Notes under the pieces: model-generated
Told to the model about the DNA's origin: nothing
The model's database searches: none
What the model saw: only the letters and a program-made list of their open reading frames with translations
Position numbers and translations under genes: made by a program
Source of the DNA: Micromonospora sp. CP22
GTDB taxonomy: Bacteria > Actinomycetota > Actinomycetes > Mycobacteriales > Micromonosporaceae
Reading direction: 5' to 3'
Assembly: GCF_009712475.1 (NCBI RefSeq)
Contig: NZ_VCJO01000025.1
Coordinates: 1-54,254, forward strand
Length of the DNA stretch: 54,254 nt
Shown here: piece after piece, positions 38,595 to 46,822 of the stretch
Position numbering within the stretch: the stretch's first letter is position 1
How the letters are laid out: every line of letters begins with the position of its first letter

Positions 38595-39515
38595 TCAGGA
38601 CGTGAACCTGTCCAGTGCCAGCTCGATGGCACCACTGTCCGGCTGGGCGTACGACTTCATGGTCTCCTTGTTGTAGGAGATGAAGCTCGGGCAGCGCACT
38701 GCCGGGGCGTTGATCCGACCGCCCTCACCGATCTTCTCGCCGGTCTTGGCGGCGTAGAAGGTCAGCGTGTAGCGCGAGGAGACGTAGTCGACGGTGACCT
38801 GCTTGTCGTCGCTGCTCTTGTACTGGCACTTGCGCGGGGTGCCCTCGCTGCCCTCCTCGAAGGTGAGGCAGCCGACGACGGACACCGAGGCCCACTCGGC
38901 GGTCTTGGCGTAGTACGGCTTGTCGTAGCCGACCGACTTGCTCAGCCAGGACTGCGGACGCTCCGGGGAGTTCGCGAACGTGTAGATCTTGGTGCCCTTC
39001 GCGCCGGTGTAGGGCGCGGCGTTGAGGATCGGGCTTCCCTCGCACACGGCGGACATGTCGCTGGAACTGCGAGCGGTCACAGCGTTGTTGTTGTCAGGCT
39101 GCTCCTCCGGCGGCGGAGGGGCCGCCGGTGAGGTGCTCGGGTCCGCGGGGGCGCTGGTCTCCGCCCCCGGCCCGGCGATCGGATCCTCATCGTCGTCGGC
39201 CAGCACGAAGAAGCCGATCACGCCACCGCAGGCGACGAGGACCGCCATCACGACGGCGCCGATCCCCAGACCGAGCCAGAGGCCCTTGTTCGAGGACTTC
39301 GGCGGCTGTGCCCCGTAGGGCGGCGGCGGAGGCGGCGGCGGGGCCGCTGCGCCGTACGGCGAGGGGTACCCGCTCGGGGTGACCGGGGAACCGGGCGGAA
39401 GGGGCTGACCGACTGGCGAGCCAGGCGGACCGACCGGGGAGCCGGATGGTGAGCCCCACGGGTTGGCGTTCGGATCCGGCTGCTGCCCACCGTACGGCGG
39501 GTGGCTGTCACTCAT
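38595..39515 (-). CDS. proline-rich single-pass membrane protein
   Basis: A 306-residue protein. Residues 1-72 are a cytoplasmic Pro/Gly/Ser-rich tail with runs of eight prolines. One membrane helix follows (about 78-103, LWLGLGIGAVVMAVLVACGG), then an Asp/Pro-rich linker (DDDEDPIAGP). The external domain of about 150 residues contains paired cysteines (SAVCEGSP, VVGCLTFEE, RKCQYK, VRCPSF) likely to form disulfides. The architecture is common among actinobacterial DUF4190/DUF4352-like surface proteins, but I do not assign a family. ATG 39515 has AAGGG upstream, and a terminator follows the stop. It is unrelated to the biosynthetic cluster as far as can be seen. Confidence 0.82.
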   Translation of the reverse strand: MSDSHPPYGGQQPDPNANPWGSPSGSPVGPPGSPVGQPLPPGSPVTPSGYPSPYGAAAPPPPPPPPYGAQPPKSSNKGLWLGLGIGAVVMAVLVACGGVIGFFVLADDDEDPIAGPGAETSAPADPSTSPAAPPPPEEQPDNNNAVTARSSSDMSAVCEGSPILNAAPYTGAKGTKIYTFANSPERPQSWLSKSVGYDKPYYAKTAEWASVSVVGCLTFEEGSEGTPRKCQYKSSDDKQVTVDYVSSRYTLTFYAAKTGEKIGEGGRINAPAVRCPSFISYNKETMKSYAQPDSGAIELALDRFTS

Positions 39516-39736
39516 CTGATGCCCTTGTCAAAGTCGAGAGGTTCGCTGGCAGATGATCAGAGCCAGGGTAGTGAGCAGCGCAAGTCCCGACGTCATCGGC
39601 TCCCCCGAGCACGGCTCGGCGGCGGACACGCCCCCGCCGGGGCCGCCGACGAGGGCTGGGAGCGGCCCGCCCGACGGCCGCCCCAGGGAACGGCTTTGGG
39701 ACCACCGTCGATCACATCCTTCGACGCATCGAAATA

Positions 39737-39784
39737 TTGCGTTATGGTTTCGAACCATCGTAGGCTGCCGTGGGAGCGCTCCCG
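39737..39784 (+). promoter_or_regulatory. cellulase promoter with CebR-type operator
   Basis: TTGCGT (39737-39742), an 18-base spacer and TAGGCT (39761-39766) form a plausible promoter. Just downstream, TGGGAGCGCTCCCG (39771-39784) matches 13 of 14 bases of the CebR/CelR operator TGGGAGCGCTCCCA, placing a cellobiose-responsive repressor on the transcription start. A second perfect palindrome, ATGGTT-TCG-AACCAT (39744-39758), lies inside the spacer. The remainder of 39516-39736 is noncoding with no other signal seen. Confidence 0.85.
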
Positions 39785-39853
39785 GGCCGGCCCCGTCCGT
39801 CGTCGCCGAAGCGCGGCACCCCCACCACCACGACCAGATTGCGATGGTCCACC

Positions 39854-41293
39854 ATGAAGCATCCTCCACGCCGGCTGCGGCGCCTGCTGGTCGCCACCGG
39901 CGCTGTCGGCGCGTTGACCCTCGGCGCGTTGACGGCCCTGCCCACCACCAACGCGATGGCCGCGACCGGCTGCTCCGTGACATACACGACCAACAGCTGG
40001 TCCGGCGGGTTCACCGCGAGCGTCACCATCACCAACCTCGGCGACGCGGTCGACGGCTGGACCCTCGGGTTCAGCTTCCCCGACAGCGGCCAGCGGCTAA
40101 CCCAGGGCTGGTCGGCCACCTGGAGCCAGAGCGGCAGCTCCGTCACCGCGCAGAGCATGACCTGGAACGGTTCACTCGCCACCGGAGCCAGCACCAACAT
40201 CGGCTTCAACGGCAGCTTCACCGGCGCGAACCCGTCGCCGAGCTCGTTCACCCTCAACGGCACGGTCTGCACCGGTTCGACCACGCCCACCACTCCCCCA
40301 CCGACGACGCCACCACCCACCACTCCGCCGCCGACCACGCCTCCGCCCGGCGGCCAGACTCCGGTGGACATCAACGGCCAGCTGCGCGTCTGCGGCGTCA
40401 ACCTCTGCAACCAGTACGGCCGGCCGATCCAGCTGCGCGGCATGAGCACCCACGGCATCCAGTGGTTCGGCCACTGCTACAACAACGCCTCCCTGGACGC
40501 CCTGGCCACCGACTGGAACGCCGACCTGTTCCGGATCGCGATGTACGTGCAGGAGCAGGGGTACGAGACCGACCCCGCCGGATTCACCAACCGGGTCAAC
40601 AACCTGGTCGAGGAGGCCACCCGGCGCGGCATGTACGCGATGATCGACTTCCACCTGCTCACTCCGGGTGACCCGATGTACAACCTGGAGCGCGCCAAGA
40701 CCTTCTTCGCCTCCGTCTCCGCCCGCCACGCCGCGAAGAACAACGTCATCTACGAGATCGCCAACGAGCCCAACGGGGTCAGCTGGTCGACCATCAAGAA
40801 CTACGCCGAGCAGGTCATCCCGGTGATCCGGGCCAACGACCCGGACGCGGTGGTCATCGTGGGTACCCGGGCCTGGTCCTCGCTGGGCGTCTCCGAGGGC
40901 GCCAACCACAACGAGATCGCCGACAACCCGGTCAACGCCAGCAACATCATGTACGCCTTCCACTTCTACGCCGCCTCGCACCTGGACAACTACCGGGCCG
41001 AGGTGGAGCGGGCGGCAGCCCGACTGCCGCTGTTCGTCACCGAGTTCGGCACCGTCGACTACACCGGTGACGGCGGGGTCGACCTGGCCAGCAGCACCCA
41101 GTGGCTGGACCTACTGGACCGGCTGAAGATCGGTTATGCGAACTGGACCTTCTCCGACAAGGCGGAGGGCAGCGCCGCGCTGCGGCCGGGCACCTGCAAC
41201 GGCAGCAACTACACCGGCACCTCGGTGCTGACCGCCTCCGGCGCCTTCATGCGGGAGCGCATCCGGACCCCGGACAACTTCCCGACCAGCTGA
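39854..41293 (+). CDS. secreted endoglucanase, CBM2 - linker - GH5
   Basis: A 479-residue secreted cellulase. Residues 1-37 are a signal peptide with Arg-rich start and AMA-A cleavage region. A CBM2 cellulose-binding domain (about 38-138) shows CSVTYTTNSWSGGF and paired cysteines. A PTTPPP repeat linker (about 140-165) leads to a GH5 catalytic domain with the acid/base Glu in YEIANEPNG and the nucleophile Glu in LFVTEFGT. It hydrolyses internal beta-1,4-glucan bonds. The ATG at 39854 is the only one giving a proper signal peptide; the ribosome site is weak. Expression should be induced by cellobiose through the CebR-type box upstream. Confidence 0.95.
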   Translation: MKHPPRRLRRLLVATGAVGALTLGALTALPTTNAMAATGCSVTYTTNSWSGGFTASVTITNLGDAVDGWTLGFSFPDSGQRLTQGWSATWSQSGSSVTAQSMTWNGSLATGASTNIGFNGSFTGANPSPSSFTLNGTVCTGSTTPTTPPPTTPPPTTPPPTTPPPGGQTPVDINGQLRVCGVNLCNQYGRPIQLRGMSTHGIQWFGHCYNNASLDALATDWNADLFRIAMYVQEQGYETDPAGFTNRVNNLVEEATRRGMYAMIDFHLLTPGDPMYNLERAKTFFASVSARHAAKNNVIYEIANEPNGVSWSTIKNYAEQVIPVIRANDPDAVVIVGTRAWSSLGVSEGANHNEIADNPVNASNIMYAFHFYAASHLDNYRAEVERAAARLPLFVTEFGTVDYTGDGGVDLASSTQWLDLLDRLKIGYANWTFSDKAEGSAALRPGTCNGSNYTGTSVLTASGAFMRERIRTPDNFPTS

Positions 41294-41313
41294 TCCGAAC
41301 GCACCACCACCAC

Positions 41314-41343
41314 GCGGCCCCGGCGGTTCACCGCCGGGGCCGC
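41314..41343. terminator. bidirectional hairpin terminator
   Basis: A perfect 13-bp GC stem (GCGGCCCCGGCGG / CCGCCGGGGCCGC) with a TTCA loop between the convergent cellulase and zwf genes. Confidence 0.88.
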
Positions 41344-41362
41344 CCTGGTGCTGAGGCCGAGG

Positions 41363-42808
41363 TCACCGTGGGCAGCCGAGCACCGGGCCGATCAGCGAAT
41401 CGGCCGGCCCGGCGGAGCCCGCCCGGTACTCCTGCAGCGGCACCGTGCCAGCCCTCCACGAGGCCAGCACCGGCTCCACGATGCGCCAGCACTCCTCGGC
41501 GACGTCGCCGCGTACCGAGAGGGTCGGATCGCCCTCGAAGGCACCGCGCAGCACCTCGCCGTACGCGGGCAGGTCGCCGGGTCCGAAGTTCGCCGCGAGG
41601 TTCACCTGATCCAGATCGAAGGGATTGCCGGGAGCGTTGATGTTGAGGTCCAGACCGAGCCGGTCCGGGCCGAAGCCGATCCGCAGCCGGTCGGGCCGTT
41701 CGTAGCCGGTCAGACCATCGGGAACCCGGGCCGGCTGCTTGAAGGTGACCACCGCCTCCTTGCGTACGCCGTGCACCGCCTTGCCGGAGCGGAGCCGGAA
41801 GGGCACTCCCGCCCAGCGCCAGGTGTCGACCGTGACCACCAGTTCCGCGAGGGTCTCGGTGCCCCGCCCGGCGTCGACGCCGGGCTCGTCGGTGTAGTTC
41901 GGCAACCGTCGCCCGGCAGCTTCGCCCGCGGTGTAGCGGGCCCGCCGGCTGGCCCGCGCCGGATCGTCCTGCCACAGCCGGGTGGCCCGCAGCACCTGCG
42001 CCTTGCGCCCCCGCAGTTCCTGGGCCTGCAGGGTCGGCGGCGGGTCCATGGTGAGCAGGGCCAGCACCTGGAGCAGGTGGGACTGCACCATGTCCACCAG
42101 CGCGCCGGTGCCGTCGTAGTAGCCCGCCCGCCCCTCCAGGCCGAGAGTCTCGTCGAACACGATGTCCACGCAGGCCACGTGCGCCGAGTTGAGCACCGGC
42201 TCGAAGATCCGGTTGGCGAAGCGCAGGCCGAGCAGGTTGAGCACCGTCGACTTGCCGAGGAAGTGGTCGATCCGGTGGACCTGGTCCTCCGGTACGATCG
42301 TGACCAGCAGTTCGTTCAGCGAGCGGGCCGAGACCCGGTCGACGCCGAAGGGCTTCTCCAGCATCAGCCGGGTGCCCGGCGGCACGCCGACACGGGCCAG
42401 CGCGGCGGCGGCCCGGGCGGTCACCATCGGTGGCAACGCGAAGAAGATCACCACCGGTCCGGCGCAGCAGCCCAGCAACGACCGCAGGTCCTCCTCGCGC
42501 GTGACGTCGGCCGGCACATAGCGTGTGTCGCGGATGACCTCGGACTCCGCCGGACTCACCTCCCCGGCGGCGGCGAAGGAGTCAGCCACCCGACGCCGCC
42601 AACGCTCGTCGTCCCAGCCCTCCATCCCGCTGCCGATCAGCCGCAACCCGGGCACCGCGCCGGTGGCCACCAACCGGCCCAGGCCGGGCAGCAGCAACCG
42701 CCCGGTCAGGTCACCGGTGGCGCCGAGCACCAGCAGTGTCTGCCGTACGCCGTTGCGGGCGGGTCGCGTGGGGACAGCGGCGGGCGCGCTCGATGCCGAC
42801 GTCGTCAT
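41363..42808 (-). CDS. zwf: glucose-6-phosphate 1-dehydrogenase
   Basis: A 481-residue enzyme of the oxidative pentose phosphate pathway that makes 6-phosphogluconolactone and NADPH. It shows the dinucleotide loop LGATGDLTGRLLLPGL, the substrate motif EKPFG and the catalytic RIDHFLGK, followed by FDETLGLEGRAGYYD. The N terminus carries an Ala/Pro-rich extension of about 20 residues. It is somewhat divergent from the canonical actinobacterial zwf of the transaldolase operon, so it may be a paralogue. It is divergent from pgi across 234 bp. NADPH from it could support the flavin enzymes, but this is generic. Confidence 0.92.
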   Translation of the reverse strand: MTTSASSAPAAVPTRPARNGVRQTLLVLGATGDLTGRLLLPGLGRLVATGAVPGLRLIGSGMEGWDDERWRRRVADSFAAAGEVSPAESEVIRDTRYVPADVTREEDLRSLLGCCAGPVVIFFALPPMVTARAAAALARVGVPPGTRLMLEKPFGVDRVSARSLNELLVTIVPEDQVHRIDHFLGKSTVLNLLGLRFANRIFEPVLNSAHVACVDIVFDETLGLEGRAGYYDGTGALVDMVQSHLLQVLALLTMDPPPTLQAQELRGRKAQVLRATRLWQDDPARASRRARYTAGEAAGRRLPNYTDEPGVDAGRGTETLAELVVTVDTWRWAGVPFRLRSGKAVHGVRKEAVVTFKQPARVPDGLTGYERPDRLRIGFGPDRLGLDLNINAPGNPFDLDQVNLAANFGPGDLPAYGEVLRGAFEGDPTLSVRGDVAEECWRIVEPVLASWRAGTVPLQEYRAGSAGPADSLIGPVLGCPR

Positions 42809-43042
42809 GCCACCACCATGCCCTGCCCGACGATCGGCAGGTGCCGGACCCGGTGGGTTTCACCGGGTTTCGCGCACCGATCCACCCCGCCGCGTTCCGG
42901 TCGGATCGCGTCGCCGTCGCGTCGCCCGCACGGATCGTGGTGTCGGGCCGGCGAGCCGATCTTCGTATGGCAGTCTGGTGTCACCGTCGGTCGGGACGAG
43001 GCCGACGGCGTGCCCGACCCCTGCGAGGAGACGATCGATCCG

Positions 43043-44677
43043 ATGGCTGCGGACGTCACCAGCACCGACGAGTGGCAGGCCCTGCGCAAGCACGCCGACG
43101 AGATCCGTGGGACGCACCTGCGGGACCTGTTCGCCACCGATCACGACCGGGGCCGACGGTTGGCCGTCGAGGTGGCCGACCTCTACGTCGACTACAGCAA
43201 GAACCTGGTCACCGACGAGACGGTACGCCTGCTGACCGCCCTGGCCGAGCGGGTCGGCCTCACCGATCGGATCGCCGCGATGTTCACCGGTGCCCACATC
43301 AACGGCACCGAGGACCGCGCCGTGCTGCACACCGCGCTGCGGCTGCCGTCGGACGCGACGCTCGGCGTCGACGGCCAGGACGTGGTGGCCGACGTGCACG
43401 GCGTACGCAGGCGGATGGCCGAGTTCGCCGACAAGGTGCGCTCCGGGCAGTGGCGTGGGCACACCGGCGAGCGGATCCGCACCGTGGTCAACATCGGCAT
43501 CGGCGGCTCCGACCTCGGGCCGGTGATGGCGTACGAGGCACTGAAGGCGTACCGCGACGGCGGTTTGAGCTGCCGCTTCGTGTCGAACATCGACCCCACC
43601 GACATCCACGACACCACCGCCGACCTGGATCCGGCCACCACCCTGTTCGTGGTGGTGTCGAAGACCTTCTCCACGCAGGAGACCCTGGCCAACGCCGAGC
43701 AGGCCCGGCGCTGGCTGCTGGCCGGACTCGGCGCGGACGCCCACGCGGTGGCCCGCCACTTCGTCGCGGTCAGCACCAACGCCCAGCGGGTCACCGACTT
43801 CGGCATCGACCCGGCCAACATGTTCGGCTTCTGGGACTGGGTGGGCGGCCGGTACTCGCTGCCCTCGGCGGTCGGCCTGTCGGTGATGTTGTCCATCGGG
43901 CCGACCCGCTTCGACGAGATGCTGGCCGGCTACCACGCGGTGGACGAGCACTTCCGCACCACCGCGCTGGCGGACAACGCGCCGGTGCTGCTCGGCCTGC
44001 TCAACGTCTGGTACACCAACTTCCTGGGCGCGCAGACCCACGCCGTGCTGCCCTACTCGCAGTACCTGCACCGGTTCCCCGCCTACCTGCAGCAACTGAC
44101 CATGGAGAGCAACGGCAAGTCGGTACGCACCGACGGCCGTCAGGTGTCGTACGACACCGGGGAGATCTTCTGGGGGGAACCCGGCACCAACGGTCAACAC
44201 GCCTTCTACCAACTGCTGCACCAGGGCACCCGGCTGGTGCCGGCGGACTTCATCGGGTTCAACGAGCCCAACCACGACATCGGCGACATGCACGACCTGT
44301 TCATGTCGAACTTCTTCGCCCAGACGGCGGCGCTGGCCTTCGGCCGCACCGCGGAGCAGGTCGCGGCCGAAGGCACCCCGGCCGACCTCGTGCCGCACCG
44401 GGTGATGGCCGGCAACCACCCGACCACCTCGATCGTGGCCGACCGGCTCACGCCGGCCACGCTGGGCCAGTTGGTCGCCCTCTACGAGCACATCGTGTTC
44501 ACCGAGGGGGCGATCTGGGACATCAACCCGTTCGACCAGTGGGGCGTCGAGTTGGGCAAGGTGATGGCGAACCAGCTCGCGCCGTTGCTCACCGGCGACC
44601 GAGCTGACGTGACCGGTCTCGACTCGTCCACCGCAGCTCTGATCGGCCGGTACCGCAGCCGACGCCGACGCAACTGA
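43043..44677 (+). CDS. pgi: glucose-6-phosphate isomerase
   Basis: A 544-residue isomerase that interconverts glucose-6-phosphate and fructose-6-phosphate. It contains the sugar-phosphate motifs NIGIGGSDLGPVMAYEAL, VVVSKTFSTQET, QQLTMESNGKSV and the C-terminal FDQWGVELGK signature. Length and domain order are normal for bacterial Pgi. The ATG at 43043 is supported by GAGGAG about 12 bases upstream and by the expected N terminus. The frame stays open far upstream over zwf, which is an artefact of GC-rich sequence. The pairing with zwf suggests a small local set for glucose-6-phosphate metabolism near the cellulase. Confidence 0.96.
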   Translation: MAADVTSTDEWQALRKHADEIRGTHLRDLFATDHDRGRRLAVEVADLYVDYSKNLVTDETVRLLTALAERVGLTDRIAAMFTGAHINGTEDRAVLHTALRLPSDATLGVDGQDVVADVHGVRRRMAEFADKVRSGQWRGHTGERIRTVVNIGIGGSDLGPVMAYEALKAYRDGGLSCRFVSNIDPTDIHDTTADLDPATTLFVVVSKTFSTQETLANAEQARRWLLAGLGADAHAVARHFVAVSTNAQRVTDFGIDPANMFGFWDWVGGRYSLPSAVGLSVMLSIGPTRFDEMLAGYHAVDEHFRTTALADNAPVLLGLLNVWYTNFLGAQTHAVLPYSQYLHRFPAYLQQLTMESNGKSVRTDGRQVSYDTGEIFWGEPGTNGQHAFYQLLHQGTRLVPADFIGFNEPNHDIGDMHDLFMSNFFAQTAALAFGRTAEQVAAEGTPADLVPHRVMAGNHPTTSIVADRLTPATLGQLVALYEHIVFTEGAIWDINPFDQWGVELGKVMANQLAPLLTGDRADVTGLDSSTAALIGRYRSRRRRN

Positions 44678-44803
44678 CGGCCCCGCGCGGGGGACGCGGG
44701 CACGTCGCAGCGCCCGGTCACGGCGCTCGTAGCGCAGCCCGCGTCCGGTCTCGGGTATCGAGAACTGTTTGGCCGCCGTCGACGTGTGGAGCACAGTCAG
44801 GCC

Positions 44804-45406
44804 ATGGAGAACTCCATCACCGTCCGCCACCGCCCGATGGACGAGATTCTGGAAGGGTTGCCCCTCGTACGGCGTTCGCCGCGCGGCGTCGGCACTCTGG
44901 CGCTGACCGTACGCCGCCCGGCCGTCGACGCCCGCGAGGTGCTGTCGGAGGCCGAACTGGATCCGGTCGCCGGGCTGCTCGGCGACAGTTGGGGTCAGCG
45001 ATCCAGCGATCGGACGGCCGACGGGTCACCGCACCCCGACATGCAACTCAACGTCATCAACGCGCGTTTCATCGAGCTGATCGCCGGGCCCGACCGGGAC
45101 GCCTGGGCGCTCGCCGGGGACCAGCTCTACGTCGACCTCGACCTGAGCGTCGACGCCTTGCCCGCCGGCACCCGCCTGGCGATCGGCGACCAGGCCGTGA
45201 TCGAGGTGACCGACCAGCCGCATACCGGCTGCGCCAAGTTCGCCGCCCGATTCGGCCGTGACGCCCACAAGCTCGTCTGGACCGACGAGGGCAAGGCAAT
45301 GCGGCTGCGCGGCCTCAACGCCCGGGTGATCGTGGGTGCGACGATCAGGACGGGCGACACCATCCGGCAGCTGCCTGCCGGCCAGCCACACGTCGAGGCA
45401 GCCTGA
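44804..45406 (+). CDS. MOSC domain protein
   Basis: A 200-residue protein containing a MOSC (molybdenum cofactor sulfurase C-terminal) domain. The key cysteine is in QPHTGCAKFAARFG, with conserved flanks SPHPDMQLNVINARFIELI and LRGLNARVIVGATIRTGD. Related small MOSC proteins handle sulfur for metal-sulfur cofactors or act in N-hydroxylated compound reduction; the specific substrate is not known. ATG 44804 is chosen; GTG 44786 is in frame. A strong hairpin follows at 45498-45531. No molybdenum enzyme is seen nearby. Confidence 0.86.
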   Translation: MENSITVRHRPMDEILEGLPLVRRSPRGVGTLALTVRRPAVDAREVLSEAELDPVAGLLGDSWGQRSSDRTADGSPHPDMQLNVINARFIELIAGPDRDAWALAGDQLYVDLDLSVDALPAGTRLAIGDQAVIEVTDQPHTGCAKFAARFGRDAHKLVWTDEGKAMRLRGLNARVIVGATIRTGDTIRQLPAGQPHVEAA

Positions 45407-45497
45407 CCAGGCGCGGATCGTCCACGGACGTCGCAGGGCCACACCGGGAGAACAGCGTCTCCGCTCCCGGGTTGCCGTCCACCGACGACCGGAGACA

Positions 45498-45531
45498 GCC
45501 CGTCACCGACCGATGTCGATCGGTGACGGGC
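45498..45531 (+). terminator. hairpin terminator
   Basis: Twelve-base arms GCCCGTCACCGA / TCGGTGACGGGC, 91 bp after the MOSC gene. The whole 45407-45662 gap otherwise holds only the ribosome site of the next gene. Confidence 0.75.
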
Positions 45532-45662
45532 CGGTGACCTCCGCTGGACTGTCACGCAACTGTCATCCAACCGTGCGGTCGACTCCAAGGTCGTTGCGCA
45601 AGGTGGTGGTCCATCGGGGCGGCGCGTCGGGGTCGCCGGCGTCAACGACGAAGGAGACCGCT

Positions 45663-45968
45663 GTGGTGATGCCGTGGCCCTGGCCGATGCCCGACGACCA
45701 CTCCTTCCGCGCCTTGTGGGAGGAGCCGCAGCATCACGACGAGGACGTCCGCCTCGCCGCGCTGGTCGCCCAGCGGCTGAGCGCCGACTGGTCTACCCGG
45801 AGGCAGCAGATCACCGTGATGGTGCAGAACCGGGTCGTGATCCTCACCGGCCTGGTCGCCAGCGCCGAGACCCGTCGCGCGGCCGGAGAACTGGCCTGGG
45901 ACATCGAGGGCGTGGCGGACGTCTGCAACGCACTCCGGCTGACCGGAGCGCGGCGGGGCCGCCGTTGA
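45663..45968 (+). CDS. BON domain protein
   Basis: A 101-residue protein that is mostly one BON domain: DVRLAALVAQRLSADW, ITVMVQNRVVILTGLVASAE and ELAWDIEGVADVCNALRL. BON domains bind phospholipid or other ligands and are common in stress and surface proteins. No signal peptide is seen, so it is probably cytoplasmic. The start is GTG 45663, six bases after AAGGAG; a second GTG and an ATG follow directly. It ends just before a bidirectional hairpin shared with the STAS gene. Confidence 0.83.
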   Translation: MVMPWPWPMPDDHSFRALWEEPQHHDEDVRLAALVAQRLSADWSTRRQQITVMVQNRVVILTGLVASAETRRAAGELAWDIEGVADVCNALRLTGARRGRR

Positions 45969-45969
45969 A

Positions 45970-46016
45970 CTTCGGCCCGTCCACGGTGCCCGGCACCGGC
46001 TTCGTGGACGGGCCGA
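45970..46016. terminator. bidirectional hairpin terminator
   Basis: Perfect 14-bp arms (TTCGGCCCGTCCAC / GTGGACGGGCCGAA) with a 19-base loop between the convergent BON and STAS genes. Confidence 0.82.
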
Positions 46017-46041
46017 ACACGCAGACCGGCGAGCCGGACGG

Positions 46042-46611
46042 TTACGCGGACGCCGTCCCACCCGGGGCCTGGCCCTGGAGGAGGGCCAGCGCGTCGGCGC
46101 GGGTGTCCGCGATGGGAAACACCTCGTCGAGCAGGGTTACCCGCAGCACCTGACGGATCAGCGGCGAGGTCGACACCAGGCAGAGCTGTGCGCCGCGTTC
46201 GGCAGCGCTGCGGTGCGCGCGGACGAGCAACCCGAGGGCGGTGGAGTCGAGGAGGTCCGTCCGACCGAGGTCCACCACGACGTGCCCGCCCATGTCGGCC
46301 GCGTGCCGCAACGCCATGCCCAGGTTGTCGCCGGTGTCGACGTCGACGTCTCCGGCGACGGTCACCACGGTCACGGCACCGAGATGCTCGATGCCGAGAA
46401 TGCCGCCGGGAACGCCCACGGAGGCGGGGGCGAGCTGGGTACAGTGCGCGCAGCGGTGCGGGCCGTCGGCCAGCGGTGAGCCGCTCCAGCCGTGTTCGGA
46501 CACCAGCGGCCAGACCACCTCCGCGTCGGAGGGCACCCGCGGCGCGGCAACGGTGTCGCCGCAGTTGTCACAGGTCAAGGTGACCAGATGGTCATCCAGG
46601 ACGATGGCCAT
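46042..46611 (-). CDS. zinc-ribbon STAS protein (anti-sigma factor antagonist-like)
   Basis: A 189-residue protein. The N-terminal 60 residues hold a CxxC...CxxC pair (TCDNCG and HRCAHC), a likely zinc ribbon. The remainder is a STAS domain: VTVVTVAGDVDVDTGDNL, VVVDLGRTDLLDSTALGLLVRA with the phosphorylatable serine in DST, and a C-terminal strand-helix with TLLDEVFPI. STAS antagonists release anti-sigma factors when unphosphorylated. Fusion with a zinc ribbon suggests an additional redox or nucleic-acid interaction. ATG 46611 has GGAAGGAG six bases upstream. No anti-sigma kinase is adjacent. Confidence 0.85.
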   Translation of the reverse strand: MAIVLDDHLVTLTCDNCGDTVAAPRVPSDAEVVWPLVSEHGWSGSPLADGPHRCAHCTQLAPASVGVPGGILGIEHLGAVTVVTVAGDVDVDTGDNLGMALRHAADMGGHVVVDLGRTDLLDSTALGLLVRAHRSAAERGAQLCLVSTSPLIRQVLRVTLLDEVFPIADTRADALALLQGQAPGGTASA

Positions 46612-46822
46612 GGCGTGCTCCTTCCCAGGTCGGAGGGGTCGGGGTCCCACCCTGCCGGGGCCAGGTGGCGGGTACCGCGCGGACACATGACGGTTGGGTG
46701 ACGAATCGGCCCTCCGTCTCCAGCGGTCGGATCGACGACGACGGCATCGGATTCGTCGCCCGGTTTGAGACGATAGGCGCAGAGAGATCAGTTGATCCCT
46801 GTGTGCGACGGGAGGTCGAAGG

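Noticed and set aside
40270..40360. tandem repeat or CRISPR-like array
   Set aside because: The repeats encode Pro-Thr linkers of secreted enzymes. No CRISPR array, tRNA, rRNA or insertion sequence was found in the window.
41348..43042. N-terminal extension of pgi giving a 1109-residue frame
   Set aside because: The extra 565 residues are antisense to zwf and do not resemble protein; Pgi begins normally at 43043.
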